In this document: piece after piece, positions 5,676-13,202 of the stretch | Position numbering within the stretch: the first letter of the stretch is position 1 | How the letters are laid out: each line of letters starts with the position of its first letter | DNA from: an uncultured Ilumatobacter sp. | Lineage (GTDB): Bacteria > Actinomycetota > Acidimicrobiia > Acidimicrobiales > Ilumatobacteraceae | Assembly: GCA_938049325.1 (NCBI GenBank) | Contig: CALICC010000220.1 | Span: 1-14,058 of the forward strand | Reading direction: 5' to 3' | Length of the DNA stretch: 14,058 nt | Program-made: the position numbers and the translations under genes | Notes under the pieces: model-generated | The model's input: only the letters and a program-made list of their open reading frames with translations | What the model was told of the DNA's origin: nothing | Databases searched by the model: none

Positions 5676-6505
5676 GACGGTGCCGCCGCAGCGAGGTGTG
5701 CGTGTGTGAGCCGGACCCATTCGTCGACGCCCAGTTCTTCGGGGCGTGCCGTGGGCGCGATGCCGGCGGCTTCGAACTCGGCGGCCGTGACCACCGAGGC
5801 CAGCGACTTGCGCAGCATCTTGCGTCGTTGTCCGAACGCTGTCTTGACCAATGCGAAGAGTTGGCCGGGGTCGACGGCGGGCGGCTCGCGTCGCTCGATC
5901 TCGACCAGGGCACTCTCGACGTTCGGCTTCGGGTAGAAGACCGTTGCGGGTACATGACCCACGATGCGTGCAGTGCCCCAGTACGACGCTTTGACGCTGA
6001 CTGCGCCGTACGCGCTCGAGCCCGGCGCCGCCGCGAACCGCTCGGCCACCTCGCGTTGGACCATCACGAGCAACCTCGTGACGTGAGCGACGTCGTCGAG
6101 GATGTCACAGACGAGCGGGGTGCCGACGTTGTACGGAAGGTTGGCGACCAGTGTCCAGCCGTTGGGCACGTCAGGGTCGAGCAGTTCGTTCCAGTCGACG
6201 TCCATCGCGTTTGCTTCGACGACACGCACGTTCGGTATCTCGCGTACGACCTCGGTCAGCAGCGGAACGACCCCGTGATCGACTTCGACGGCGGTCACGT
6301 TGGCGCCGGTTTCGGCGAGCGCAAGCGTCAACGACCCGAGGCCAGCGCCGATTTCGACGACGTGGTCTCCCGCGCCGACACGCGCGAGCTCGGCGATCTT
6401 GCGCACCGTGTTGGGATCGGTGACGAAGTTCTGACCGAGATCGCGTCGCGGTGCGAGGCCGTGGTCGTCGAGGAATGCTTTGATGACCGGACGAGAGTGG
6501 GTCAC
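5672..6505 (-). CDS. rsmA (ksgA): 16S rRNA (adenine 1518/1519-N6)-dimethyltransferase
   Basis: 277 residues. It dimethylates two adjacent adenines in helix 45 of 16S rRNA late in small-subunit assembly, using S-adenosylmethionine. Visible motifs: LGQNFVTD (23-30), SAM motif I VVEIGAGLGSLTLAL (49-63), the acidic VEVD (73-76), the catalytic NLPYNVGTP (122-130), VQREVAERF (149-157) and FYPKPNVESALV (190-201). The GTG at 6505 is chosen because it gives the standard short lead before the KxxGQNF-type motif and overlaps the previous gene's stop as GTGA. The frame upstream of it is an antisense-like Arg-rich stretch inside the neighbour. ispE follows with a 4-bp overlap. Confidence 0.97.
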   Translation of the reverse strand: MTHSRPVIKAFLDDHGLAPRRDLGQNFVTDPNTVRKIAELARVGAGDHVVEIGAGLGSLTLALAETGANVTAVEVDHGVVPLLTEVVREIPNVRVVEANAMDVDWNELLDPDVPNGWTLVANLPYNVGTPLVCDILDDVAHVTRLLVMVQREVAERFAAAPGSSAYGAVSVKASYWGTARIVGHVPATVFYPKPNVESALVEIERREPPAVDPGQLFALVKTAFGQRRKMLRKSLASVVTAAEFEAAGIAPTARPEELGVDEWVRLTHAHLAAAAPS

Positions 6506-7017
6506 TGCGCGAGTTCGACCGGGATCGGCGCGTCGGTCAGGTCGGCGAGCTGCGAGAACGTGTCGGTGTGCATGACGACGTCGGCGACCTGGTTGACCGG
6601 GCCGATTGCGGTCACGCACGTGATCGATCGCCCGTTATCGAGGTTGGTGATCGTGACGCTCAAACCGGATCGGAGATCGCGAACCAAGCACGAGCGGACG
6701 CCGGCGACGGTGCTGCGATAGCTCCCGGACAATTCGAGGGGAGCGATCTCGGGCCGCCGGGGCACGGCGATATCGGCGACGCCAGGATTGAGATCGGACG
6801 CGGGTCCGTCCATGAAGATCGGTTCGTCGTCGGGCGCCTCGAGCGGTGGTCGATTGGACGAGCCCGACGGATCGTCGACGACCACAGCGGCATCGGATGG
6901 TGAAGCTGAGTTGTCGGCCTCGTCGGATTTCGTGAAGAACCAAACGGCCGGGATGGCGACGAGGGTCACGATCGCCAGGAGCAGCGTGCGTCGTCTGTCA
7001 GAGTCCTCGAATGCCAT
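6502..7017 (-). CDS. Membrane-anchored protein with DPBB/RlpA-like C-terminus in the rpfB position
   Basis: 171 residues. R8-R10 is followed by one hydrophobic segment (about 11-29), so the C-terminus should be outside the membrane. Residues about 31-95 are a Ser/Pro/Asp-rich linker. The C-terminal part (about 100-171) has a double-psi beta-barrel-like pattern: GLSVTITNLDNGRSITCVT, then DTFSQLADL, as in RlpA and the 3D domain of YabE/RpfB proteins. The usual Asp-Arg-Gly motif of RlpA reads TAIGPV, so catalysis is doubtful. C110 and C134 could form a disulphide. The gene sits between tatD and ksgA, where mycobacteria have rpfB, but I see no DUF348, G5 or lysozyme-like domain. It overlaps ksgA by 4 bp. 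The function is inferred only as cell-envelope related. Confidence 0.75.
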   Translation of the reverse strand: MAFEDSDRRRTLLLAIVTLVAIPAVWFFTKSDEADNSASPSDAAVVVDDPSGSSNRPPLEAPDDEPIFMDGPASDLNPGVADIAVPRRPEIAPLELSGSYRSTVAGVRSCLVRDLRSGLSVTITNLDNGRSITCVTAIGPVNQVADVVMHTDTFSQLADLTDAPIPVELAQ

Positions 7018-7120
7018 GGTCGTCAGTGCGTGCGCAGACCGGTTCGGGATCGGTCGCGGAGCGCTTTCAGCGTATCCGCAGGGTGGTGCGCGGCGTCGTC
7101 GGGTCCGCGTGAGCTGTGAC
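7018..7120 (-). promoter_or_regulatory. Leader between tatD and the rpfB-position gene
   Basis: These 103 bp are the only sizeable gap in the metG-ispE operon. A TACGCT hexamer on the minus strand (7074-7069) could be a -10 for an internal promoter, with no good -35. A short inverted repeat (7037-7043/7049-7055, with one G.T pair on the plus strand) follows it. Either could give the downstream envelope and ksgA-ispE part separate control; the evidence is weak. Confidence 0.25.
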
Positions 7121-7906
7121 TCAGGTGGCGGCGTCGGCGCCGAGGCGGTGTCCGAACGCCGCGTGCGTGGCGGCGACGGTTGCTGCGGCGAGTTCGAGCA
7201 CCGGTTCGTCGCGAAGGTCTGCGAGGAACTGCCCGACGTGGGGGACCCAAGCGGGACGGTTCTTCTTGCCGCGGTGCGGGACGGGAGCGAGGTATGGACT
7301 GTCGGTCTCGACCAACATCTTGTCGCTCGGACACAGGAGAGCTGCCTCCTGGGTGTCTTTGGCCGAATTGAAGGTCACGATGCCGGAGAACGACAGGAAG
7401 ATCCCGCGTTCGAGACCCCGAGTCGCGTCGTCGGGGCCGCCGGTGAAGCAGTGGAAGATGGTGCGGTCGGGCGTGCCTTCGACGTCGAGGATCTCGAAGG
7501 TTTCGTCCCACGCGTCGCGCGTGTGGATCACGAGCGTTTGGTCGTGCTCGTGTGCGAGGCGGATGTGCTCGGCGAACACCTCACGCTGTTGATCTCGAGG
7601 AGAGTGCTCGTAGTAGTAGTCGAGGCCAGCCTCACCGATGCCGACGATGCCCGGCGTCGAGAGGAGGTCGACGATCGACTCGGTGCCGTTCTTGGCATCG
7701 TGAGGGTGCAGCCCGACGGTGGCGAACACGTTGTCGTGGCGCGAGGCCACGTCGATCGCCGCCAATGACGTTTCCCGGTCGCAGCCGACCGTGACCAGGA
7801 TGTCGACACCCATCTCGTTCGCTGACGCGACGGCACCGTCGGGTCCGTCGGGGATCCGCTCGTCATGGATGTGGCAATGACTGTCGATGTACCGCGGCTG
7901 GTTCAT
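7121..7906 (-). CDS. tatD: TatD-family metal-dependent DNase
   Basis: 261 residues, normal for the family. TatD proteins are cytoplasmic amidohydrolase-fold nucleases, credited with 3'-5' exonuclease activity and DNA repair or quality-control roles. Metal ligands are all visible: DSHCH (H10, H12), GEAGLDYYY (E92), VIHTRDAW (H128), FHCFTGG (H152) and ETDSPYLAP (D202). GLHPHD (65-70) and the PHRGKKNRP loop (210-218) also fit. It starts 6 bp after the metG stop with no Shine-Dalgarno, so it is likely translated by coupling. The metG-tatD pairing is typical of Gram-positive bacteria. Confidence 0.96.
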   Translation of the reverse strand: MNQPRYIDSHCHIHDERIPDGPDGAVASANEMGVDILVTVGCDRETSLAAIDVASRHDNVFATVGLHPHDAKNGTESIVDLLSTPGIVGIGEAGLDYYYEHSPRDQQREVFAEHIRLAHEHDQTLVIHTRDAWDETFEILDVEGTPDRTIFHCFTGGPDDATRGLERGIFLSFSGIVTFNSAKDTQEAALLCPSDKMLVETDSPYLAPVPHRGKKNRPAWVPHVGQFLADLRDEPVLELAAATVAATHAAFGHRLGADAAT

Positions 7907-7912
7907 GTTAGA

Positions 7913-9430
7913 TCACAGCTTGATGCGGGGGAACAGCGGGTCACCCTTGATGACCTCGTTGCCTGCGGGGTACTGGCCCCATGCAGCAGCGTCAGGCAGC
8001 CGCTGATCGACGACGAGCCCAGTCATGCCGATGCGTTCCCACACAGCCTGTGCCGTGTCGGGGATCGCCGGTGAGCAGAGGATGGCGACGATACGCAGCG
8101 CTTCGAGCGCGTCGCCCATCACCGCGTCGACGGCGTCGCCCGGCTCGGCCTTCCACGGCTCGTTCTGCTCGAGGTAGCCGTTGGTTGCGCGGATGAGCCC
8201 CCACGTGGCATCGAGCGCTTTGCTCGGTTGGAGGTCGTCCCAGAACTTGGCCGTGTCGGTGAATGCCGTGCGTGCTGCCTCGGCAAGCACGCTGTCGGGA
8301 TCCGGCGCCGTGCCGAGCCCGCCGCATTTCTTCGTGACCACGGTCGCGACTCGGGCCGCCAAGTTGCCGAGGTTGTTCGCCAGGTCGGTGTTGTACTTGC
8401 CGACGAGTCCTTCGTATGTGAAGTCACCGTCGTTGCCGTAGGCGGTTTCGGCGAGCACGTAGTAGCGGAAGCCGTCGAGGCCCACGTCGTCGATGAGGTC
8501 GAGGGGGTCGACGACGTTGCCCGAGGTCTTGCTCATCTTCTCGCCGCCGACGAGGAGCCAGCCGCCGATCGCCCAACGTGCCGGCGGCTCGATACCGGCG
8601 GATAGCAGCATGGCTGGCCAGTACACGCAGTGCTGGCGAACGATGTCCTTGCCGATGAGGTGGGTGGCGGGCCACCAGTCGGTGTAGTCCTGGGTGTCGT
8701 CGCCGAAGCCCACGGCCGCCAGATAGTTGGTGAGCGCGTCGAACCACACGTAGGTGACGTGCTTGTCGTCCCACGGCAGCGGGATGCCCCACTCCAACGA
8801 CGTGCGGCTGATGGAGAAGTCGCGCAGGCCCCCGCGGATGAGACCGAGGGCTTCGTTGCCGCGCTGCTCGGGCGTGAGTGCGTTCGGATGCTTCGCGTAC
8901 CAGTCGAGGAGGCGATCTTGGAAGCGGCTCAAGCGGAAGAAGTAGTTCTCCTCTTCGAAGTACTCGACCGGGGTGCGGTGCGTGGGGCAGCAGCCTTCGG
9001 TGCCGTCGACCTCGATCAGTTCATCGTCGGAGTAGTACTCCTCGCAGGCAACGCAGTACTTGCCCGCGAACGTGTCGAGCTCGATGTCGCCCGCGTCGTA
9101 GCAACGCTGGAGCAACTCGGCGACGGCGGCCCTGTGGCGCGGTTCGGTGGTCCGGATGAAGTCGTCGTTGGCGATGTTCAGTTTGTCCCAGGCGGCGGCG
9201 AACTTCGGAGCGATCTCGTCGGTGAACGCCTGTGGGGTGACGCCGGCGGCCTCGGCGGCTTGCTGGATCTTCAAGCCGTGTTCGTCCGTGCCGGTGAGGA
9301 ACTTCGTGTCGTTGCCCATCAGACGACTCCAACGGGTGATCGCATCGCCGATGATCGTCGTGTAGGCGTGGCCGAGGTGCGGCTCCGCGTTCACGTAGTA
9401 GATCGGGGTCGTCACATACGTCCGGCTCAC
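7913..9430 (-). CDS. metG: Methionyl-tRNA synthetase
   Basis: 505 residues, the short form without the C-terminal tRNA-binding (EMAP/Arc1p-like) domain. It charges tRNA-Met. Class I signatures are clear: PHLGH (17-21, the HIGH motif) and EKMSKTSGN (297-305, KMSKS). The connective peptide has one zinc-knuckle-type set (C126, C129, C147/C148, H151). YVWFDALTNYL (227-237) and WWPATHLIGKDI (252-263) belong to the methionine site and catalytic core, and the anticodon-binding helical bundle follows at about 350-470. The GTG at 9430 gives the usual short N-terminus and lies 7 nt after a TAGCGT box. First gene of the metG-tatD-x-ksgA-ispE operon. Confidence 0.97.
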   Translation of the reverse strand: MSRTYVTTPIYYVNAEPHLGHAYTTIIGDAITRWSRLMGNDTKFLTGTDEHGLKIQQAAEAAGVTPQAFTDEIAPKFAAAWDKLNIANDDFIRTTEPRHRAAVAELLQRCYDAGDIELDTFAGKYCVACEEYYSDDELIEVDGTEGCCPTHRTPVEYFEEENYFFRLSRFQDRLLDWYAKHPNALTPEQRGNEALGLIRGGLRDFSISRTSLEWGIPLPWDDKHVTYVWFDALTNYLAAVGFGDDTQDYTDWWPATHLIGKDIVRQHCVYWPAMLLSAGIEPPARWAIGGWLLVGGEKMSKTSGNVVDPLDLIDDVGLDGFRYYVLAETAYGNDGDFTYEGLVGKYNTDLANNLGNLAARVATVVTKKCGGLGTAPDPDSVLAEAARTAFTDTAKFWDDLQPSKALDATWGLIRATNGYLEQNEPWKAEPGDAVDAVMGDALEALRIVAILCSPAIPDTAQAVWERIGMTGLVVDQRLPDAAAWGQYPAGNEVIKGDPLFPRIKL

Positions 9431-9437
9431 GGTCGCA

Positions 9438-9443
9438 ACGCTA
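9438..9443 (-). promoter_or_regulatory. Candidate leaderless -10 box of the metG operon
   Basis: TAGCGT on the minus strand, 7 nt before the GTG start, with no Shine-Dalgarno. Transcription would begin at or next to the start codon. No -35 element is recognisable. Confidence 0.5.
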
Positions 9444-9568
9444 GAGGGTCAGGGGACGGCCGCCACGGTGAGAATTCGGCCGAGCGGCCGGCTCGTTCAG
9501 CATTCCGACCGGGAACCGCGTGTCGCCGTTCACAGCGATTGGGTTTCGTGCACTCCGGCTGTGGTCCG

Positions 9569-9574
9569 TACGTT
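9569..9574 (+). promoter_or_regulatory. Candidate leaderless -10 box of the thioesterase gene
   Basis: TACGTT, 6 nt before the ATG at 9581, with no Shine-Dalgarno. It shares the 150-bp divergent region 9431-9580 with the metG promoter. That region also carries a 5-bp inverted repeat at 9481-9485/9491-9495. Confidence 0.5.
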
Positions 9575-9580
9575 GCAGCC

Positions 9581-10387
9581 ATGTCTTCGCTCTTTGCCAA
9601 TGCCACTGCGGTCGAAGCCCTCGATGTCGACCAGCAAGTCGGTGGCCGGTTCGACGCGACGGTGCACGACGGCTGGGACATCGGTGGGAACGCGAACGGC
9701 GGCTATCTGATGGCGATCGCCGGTCGAGCGATGGCTGAGACCGTCGGCCGACCTCCGATCACGCTGACCGGCCACTACCTGCGCCCGGCACCGGCCGGGC
9801 CCTGCGAGATCGAGACCACCGTGGTGCGTTCCGGTCGGCGACTGGCCACGGTCTCGGCAACGTTGTCGATGAACTCCAAACCGACGCTGACGCTGCTCGG
9901 CACGTTTGGTGATCAGCAGCCAGGCGGGCCTCATCGAGAGATGAGTGGGCCGGTCGACCTGCCGTCGTTCGAGGACTGCGCATCGGAAGGGGAAGCTGAA
10001 GGTGCGGCTGTCCCGGAGATGATGAACAGAGTCGACATTCGATTCCGGCCGGGCGACGGGGGCTTTCGAGTAGGCGAGCCGACCGGCGCCGCCGAGGTGC
10101 AGGGGTGGTTTGCCCTCGCCGACGGCGAGCTCATCGACGCCGTCGGATTGCTGCTCGCGTCCGACGCATTCCCGCCGCCGATCTTCAACTCCGGACTCCC
10201 GATCGGCTGGGCGCCGACCGTGGAACTGACGGTGCATATCCGAGGGGTGCCTTCGCCTGGCCCGCTGCGCTGCGCGTTCCGGTCGCGATTCATCCACGAT
10301 GGGTTGCTCGACGAGGAAGGCGAAATCTGGGACTCCACCGGAGCGTTGGTGGCCCAGTCGCGCCAGCTCGCGCTGTTGCCGCGCTGA
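9581..10387 (+). CDS. Acyl-CoA thioesterase-like double-hotdog protein
   Basis: 268 residues with two hotdog repeats, as in TesB-like/4HBT_3 proteins. The N-terminal repeat has NANGGYLMAIAGRAM (about 46-60) and LTGHYLRPAPAGPCEIE. The C-terminal repeat has LLASDAFPPPIF, VELTVHI and the closing SRQLALL. The Asp, Thr and Gln in those three stretches match the TesB catalytic positions. It would hydrolyse acyl-CoA thioesters in the cytoplasm; chain length is unknown. The ATG at 9581 is chosen because homology begins there and a TAnnnT box precedes it; the open frame upstream to 8630 is antisense to metG. The radical SAM gene follows after 59 bp, but I see no obvious functional link. Confidence 0.88.
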   Translation: MSSLFANATAVEALDVDQQVGGRFDATVHDGWDIGGNANGGYLMAIAGRAMAETVGRPPITLTGHYLRPAPAGPCEIETTVVRSGRRLATVSATLSMNSKPTLTLLGTFGDQQPGGPHREMSGPVDLPSFEDCASEGEAEGAAVPEMMNRVDIRFRPGDGGFRVGEPTGAAEVQGWFALADGELIDAVGLLLASDAFPPPIFNSGLPIGWAPTVELTVHIRGVPSPGPLRCAFRSRFIHDGLLDEEGEIWDSTGALVAQSRQLALLPR

Positions 10388-10434
10388 TCGCTGTCGCTTC
10401 GTGGCCGTCGTGTCGACGGTGATCGAAGGCGGCG

Positions 10435-10440
10435 TACTGT
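10435..10440 (+). promoter_or_regulatory. Candidate leaderless promoter of the radical SAM gene
   Basis: TACTGT, 6 nt before the ATG at 10447. A possible -35, TCGACG (10413-10418, four matches to TTGACA), is 16 bp upstream. It suggests that the gene has its own promoter despite the short distance from the thioesterase gene. Confidence 0.5.
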
Positions 10441-10446
10441 GGGTGG

Positions 10447-11559
10447 ATGCGAGGTGTGACGGTCGACGTCGAGTTGACCAACCGCTGCAATGCGACGTGC
10501 AATTTCTGCCCGCGTGACCGAACCCCTGAGCAAGGCCGGATGTCGGCCGACACGTTCGAGCAGGTCGTGGCGCGAGTCGTCGAGTTCCGGTCGGCGCTCG
10601 CTGGCACCGAGGTCAGCGGTGACGCGCTGACCGTGTCGTTCTGCGGACTCGGCGAGCCGCTCCTGCATTCGTCGATCGCGGCCTACGTGGGCAGATTTCG
10701 GTCGATGGGACTCCCCGTCGTGTTGTCGTCGAACGCATCACTTCTCGACGAGTCCCGCGGACAGGCCCTCGTCGACGCCGGTCTCACCCACGCCTTCCTC
10801 AACGTCGGTGCCACCGAAGCGAACTACGAGGAGTTGTACGGGCTGCCTTTCGCGACCACGCGTGACAACGTCGTTCGGTTTCGCGAGCTCGCAGCGAATC
10901 GATGCCGGATCAGTGTGGTCGTGATCGATCACGACGGTGATGCTGATGCGGCGAGCGACGCGGTTGGCTACTGGCGGAGTCTCGGTCTGACGGTCAGTGT
11001 CTGGGGCCTGATCAACCGCGGTGGATCGTTGCCGGTCGAACACATGCGATATCGGGACTTCGCCGAGGTCTCCGACGCGAACAGCATGCTGCGAGATCGA
11101 TTTCCCGATGGACCCGCGTGCGCCGTCCCGCAGCGATTCCACTTCGTCGGTTGGAATGGACAGCACTACCTGTGTTCGTCTGACTGGGAGAAGCGTTCAT
11201 CGCACGGCCACGTGAGCAACACGTCGTTCGCGGAAGCCGCTGCGTCGAAGCTGCGGGCGGCACAATCCCGTGAGCCGGTGTGCGCGTCGTGTACTCACGA
11301 TCCGACGAACCGACTCGCAACGGCGATCCGCGACGGTGATCCGCGGTCGACCGAGGAGATCGTTGGTGACATCGCTGAGGACGTCGCTGATGCGTCGACC
11401 CTCGCGGCCTTGGGTGTTGCGATGTCCACGCAGCCGCGTCGTCGAATTCCGGTGCGGTCCACCGACACCACTGGCGTGAACACATGCACCGAGCGGGTCA
11501 TCGGACACGGTGAGCAATCACGCGTCAGCGGCGCAGGAACGATGACTTCGACTTGGTGA
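10447..11559 (+). CDS. Radical SAM protein with a SPASM/twitch-like auxiliary cysteine set
   Basis: 370 residues. The N-terminal TNRCNATCNFCPRD carries the CxxxCxxC motif (C14, C18, C21) that binds the SAM-cleaving [4Fe-4S] cluster. FCGLGEPLLH (65-74) is the GGEP-type SAM-binding motif. Four further cysteines (C225, C243, C279, C282, the last two as CASC) have the layout of a single auxiliary cluster in a SPASM/twitch domain, seen in MoaA- and peptide-modifying enzymes. The last 80 or so residues are acidic, then basic, with no recognised domain. No precursor peptide or partner enzyme is visible nearby, so the reaction is unknown. The 3' end overlaps the convergent HAD gene by 35 bp (11525-11559). 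Confidence 0.87.
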   Translation: MRGVTVDVELTNRCNATCNFCPRDRTPEQGRMSADTFEQVVARVVEFRSALAGTEVSGDALTVSFCGLGEPLLHSSIAAYVGRFRSMGLPVVLSSNASLLDESRGQALVDAGLTHAFLNVGATEANYEELYGLPFATTRDNVVRFRELAANRCRISVVVIDHDGDADAASDAVGYWRSLGLTVSVWGLINRGGSLPVEHMRYRDFAEVSDANSMLRDRFPDGPACAVPQRFHFVGWNGQHYLCSSDWEKRSSHGHVSNTSFAEAAASKLRAAQSREPVCASCTHDPTNRLATAIRDGDPRSTEEIVGDIAEDVADASTLAALGVAMSTQPRRRIPVRSTDTTGVNTCTERVIGHGEQSRVSGAGTMTSTW

Positions 11560-12334
11560 CCTGTGTGCCGAGCACGAAACCACCGACGCCCACGCCCGCC
11601 GTTGCGACGCCCGACAGCGTGCGTCGAATCACCGACTTCGTTCGCTGACTGAAGATCACGATCGGCCAACCGTTGCGGCGCGCGTGCCGCTCCAACTTCG
11701 AGTCGGGGTTGACGGCGACCGGGTGGCCGACCGCTTCGAGCATCGGGAGGTCACTCGCCGAGTCGCTGTAGGCGTAGCTCTGCGCGAGGTCGTAGTTGTT
11801 CCACGACGCGAGCGACTGCATTGCCTCGACCTTGCCTTCGCCGTAGCAGAACGGCCCGTCGAGCTCGCCGGTGTACACGCCGTTGTCGATGACGCCGCGG
11901 GTGCCGATCCCGCTGGTCATGCCGAGCGCGTGTGCGAGCGGTTCGACGATCTCCTGAGGTGCGGCCGACACGATGAACGTGTCGCGCCCGGCGCGGCGAT
12001 GGCGTTCGAGGAGCCGCTTGGCCTCGGGGCGGACGCGGTCGATCAACCGCGGGAGGATGTCGGCGTTGATGCCTTGCAGGTCGGCCTGGCGCAGACCGGT
12101 GACGGCGCCGAGAATTCGTTTGCGGACTTCGTTGCTCGTGTCGTCGCTGGCGCCGAACAACTTGAACGCCAGGGCACCGCCTGCGTCGCGTACGAACTCA
12201 TGAGTCGGGACGAGCCCGGCCTTGCGAGCTTGAATGGCGAGGGTGAACGCGGACGACCCCGAGATGAGCGTCCGGTCGAGATCGAAGAACGCCGCGCTCG
12301 GACCGCTGCCGGTGCCGGTGACGTAGTTACTCAT
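11525..12334 (-). CDS. HAD-IB family phosphatase with C-terminal hydrophobic segment
   Basis: 269 residues. HAD motif I FFDLDRTL (D18 nucleophile, D20), motif II VSAAP (S123), motif III GEGK (K168) and motif IV YSDSASDLPML (D191, D195) are all present. The IDNGVYTGELDGPFCYGEGK stretch is typical of the SerB-like HAD-IB group that includes phosphatases of phosphoserine and lysophospholipids. Residues about 241-257 (GVATAGVGVGGFVLGTQ) are hydrophobic and followed by basic residues, suggesting membrane association. The ATG at 12334 overlaps the rsmI stop by 8 bp (ATGAGTAA); the longer frame upstream is a shadow of rsmI. Substrate unknown. Confidence 0.9.
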   Translation of the reverse strand: MSNYVTGTGSGPSAAFFDLDRTLISGSSAFTLAIQARKAGLVPTHEFVRDAGGALAFKLFGASDDTSNEVRKRILGAVTGLRQADLQGINADILPRLIDRVRPEAKRLLERHRRAGRDTFIVSAAPQEIVEPLAHALGMTSGIGTRGVIDNGVYTGELDGPFCYGEGKVEAMQSLASWNNYDLAQSYAYSDSASDLPMLEAVGHPVAVNPDSKLERHARRNGWPIVIFSQRTKSVIRRTLSGVATAGVGVGGFVLGTQVTKSKSSFLRR

Positions 12335-13202
12335 TGGTTGGACCGCCGTTCGTGTGCGCGGGCGCAGCGGAAGTGGGCGTCGTGTCGCCGATCGCAACGG
12401 CCAGCGCGTACACCTCGCGTTTGCGCCGACCGGTTGCGGTGGCGACCGCGGCAGCAGCGTCGCGGGTCGACATGCCATCGTCGAGCGCCGCTCTGATCGA
12501 GGTGGTGACGCTGGCGTCGTCGGGCGGTTCGGTGTTGACCACGACCGGGCCGAGAACGACGACGTACTCGCCTCGCGGTTCGCCGATGTCGATGTCGCCG
12601 AGGGTGCCGCGCACCGTTTCCTCGTGCATCTTGGTCAGTTCCCTCGACACGCTGACCAGGCGATCGGCGCCGCATGCGGCGAGCAGGTCGGCGAGCGTGC
12701 GCTCGATGCGATGCGGCGCCTCGTAGAGCACGATCGTCCGGTGTTCGGACGCGATCTCGGCGAGTCGAGTGGTGCGCTCGGGGCCTTTGCGGGGCAGGAA
12801 TCCCTCGTAGACGTAGCGGCTGCTCGGCATGCCGCTGATCGTGACGGCCATGGTGGCCGCGGCTGGTCCGGGCACCGCGCTGACCACGTGACCGGCATCG
12901 AGGGCGGCCACCACCAATCGTTCACCCGGGTCGGAGATGCCTGGCGTTCCGGCGTCGCTCACCACTGCGACGTCGCCGCCTGATGCGAGCACGTTGAGAA
13001 CGTCGTCGATGCGGGAGAACTCGGTGTGTTCGTTGCACACGGCGAGCCGTTCGGCGCGAATTCCCGCGTGTTGCAGGAGCTTGCCGGTTCGGCGGGTGTC
13101 TTCACAGCACACGAGTGCGACCGCGGCGAGTACCTCGCTGGCGCGTGGTGCGAGGTCTCCGAGGTTCCCGATCGGGGTGGCGACCAACCAGAGCGTGCTC
13201 AC
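12327..13202 (-). CDS. rsmI: 16S rRNA (cytidine 1402-2'-O)-methyltransferase
   Basis: 291 residues, the usual length. RsmI adds the 2'-O-methyl group of m4Cm1402 in the ribosomal P site. Tetrapyrrole-methylase-fold motifs are intact: ATPIGNLGDL (8-17), CEDTRRTGKLL (33-43), VVSDAGTPGISDPG (80-93), VPGPAAATMAV (110-120), YEGFLPRKG (132-140), YEAPHRI (160-166) and RELTKMHEE (187-195). The GTG at 13202 is chosen because the conserved product starts there (STLWLVATPIGNLGDL) and it overlaps the DUF192 stop as GTGA. The C-terminal ~60 residues (R-A-A-L-D-D-G-M-S type) are the usual helical tail. Confidence 0.96.
   Translation of the reverse strand: MSTLWLVATPIGNLGDLAPRASEVLAAVALVCCEDTRRTGKLLQHAGIRAERLAVCNEHTEFSRIDDVLNVLASGGDVAVVSDAGTPGISDPGERLVVAALDAGHVVSAVPGPAAATMAVTISGMPSSRYVYEGFLPRKGPERTTRLAEIASEHRTIVLYEAPHRIERTLADLLAACGADRLVSVSRELTKMHEETVRGTLGDIDIGEPRGEYVVVLGPVVVNTEPPDDASVTTSIRAALDDGMSTRDAAAAVATATGRRKREVYALAVAIGDTTPTSAAPAHTNGGPTNE

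Noticed and set aside
5696..7768. Long plus-strand frames at 5696-6721 and 6788-7768
   Set aside because: They mirror ksgA, the rpfB-position gene and tatD on the opposite strand; long antisense frames are expected at this GC content and none shows a domain.
9481..9495. 5-bp inverted repeat (CGAGC/GCTCG) between metG and the thioesterase as an operator
   Set aside because: Such short GC-rich repeats are common by chance here, and it does not coincide with either promoter box.
8630..9580. Long in-frame N-terminal extension of the thioesterase gene (585 residues from 8630)
   Set aside because: It lies antisense over metG, has no homology before the hotdog domain, and a clean ATG with a TAnnnT box exists at 9581.
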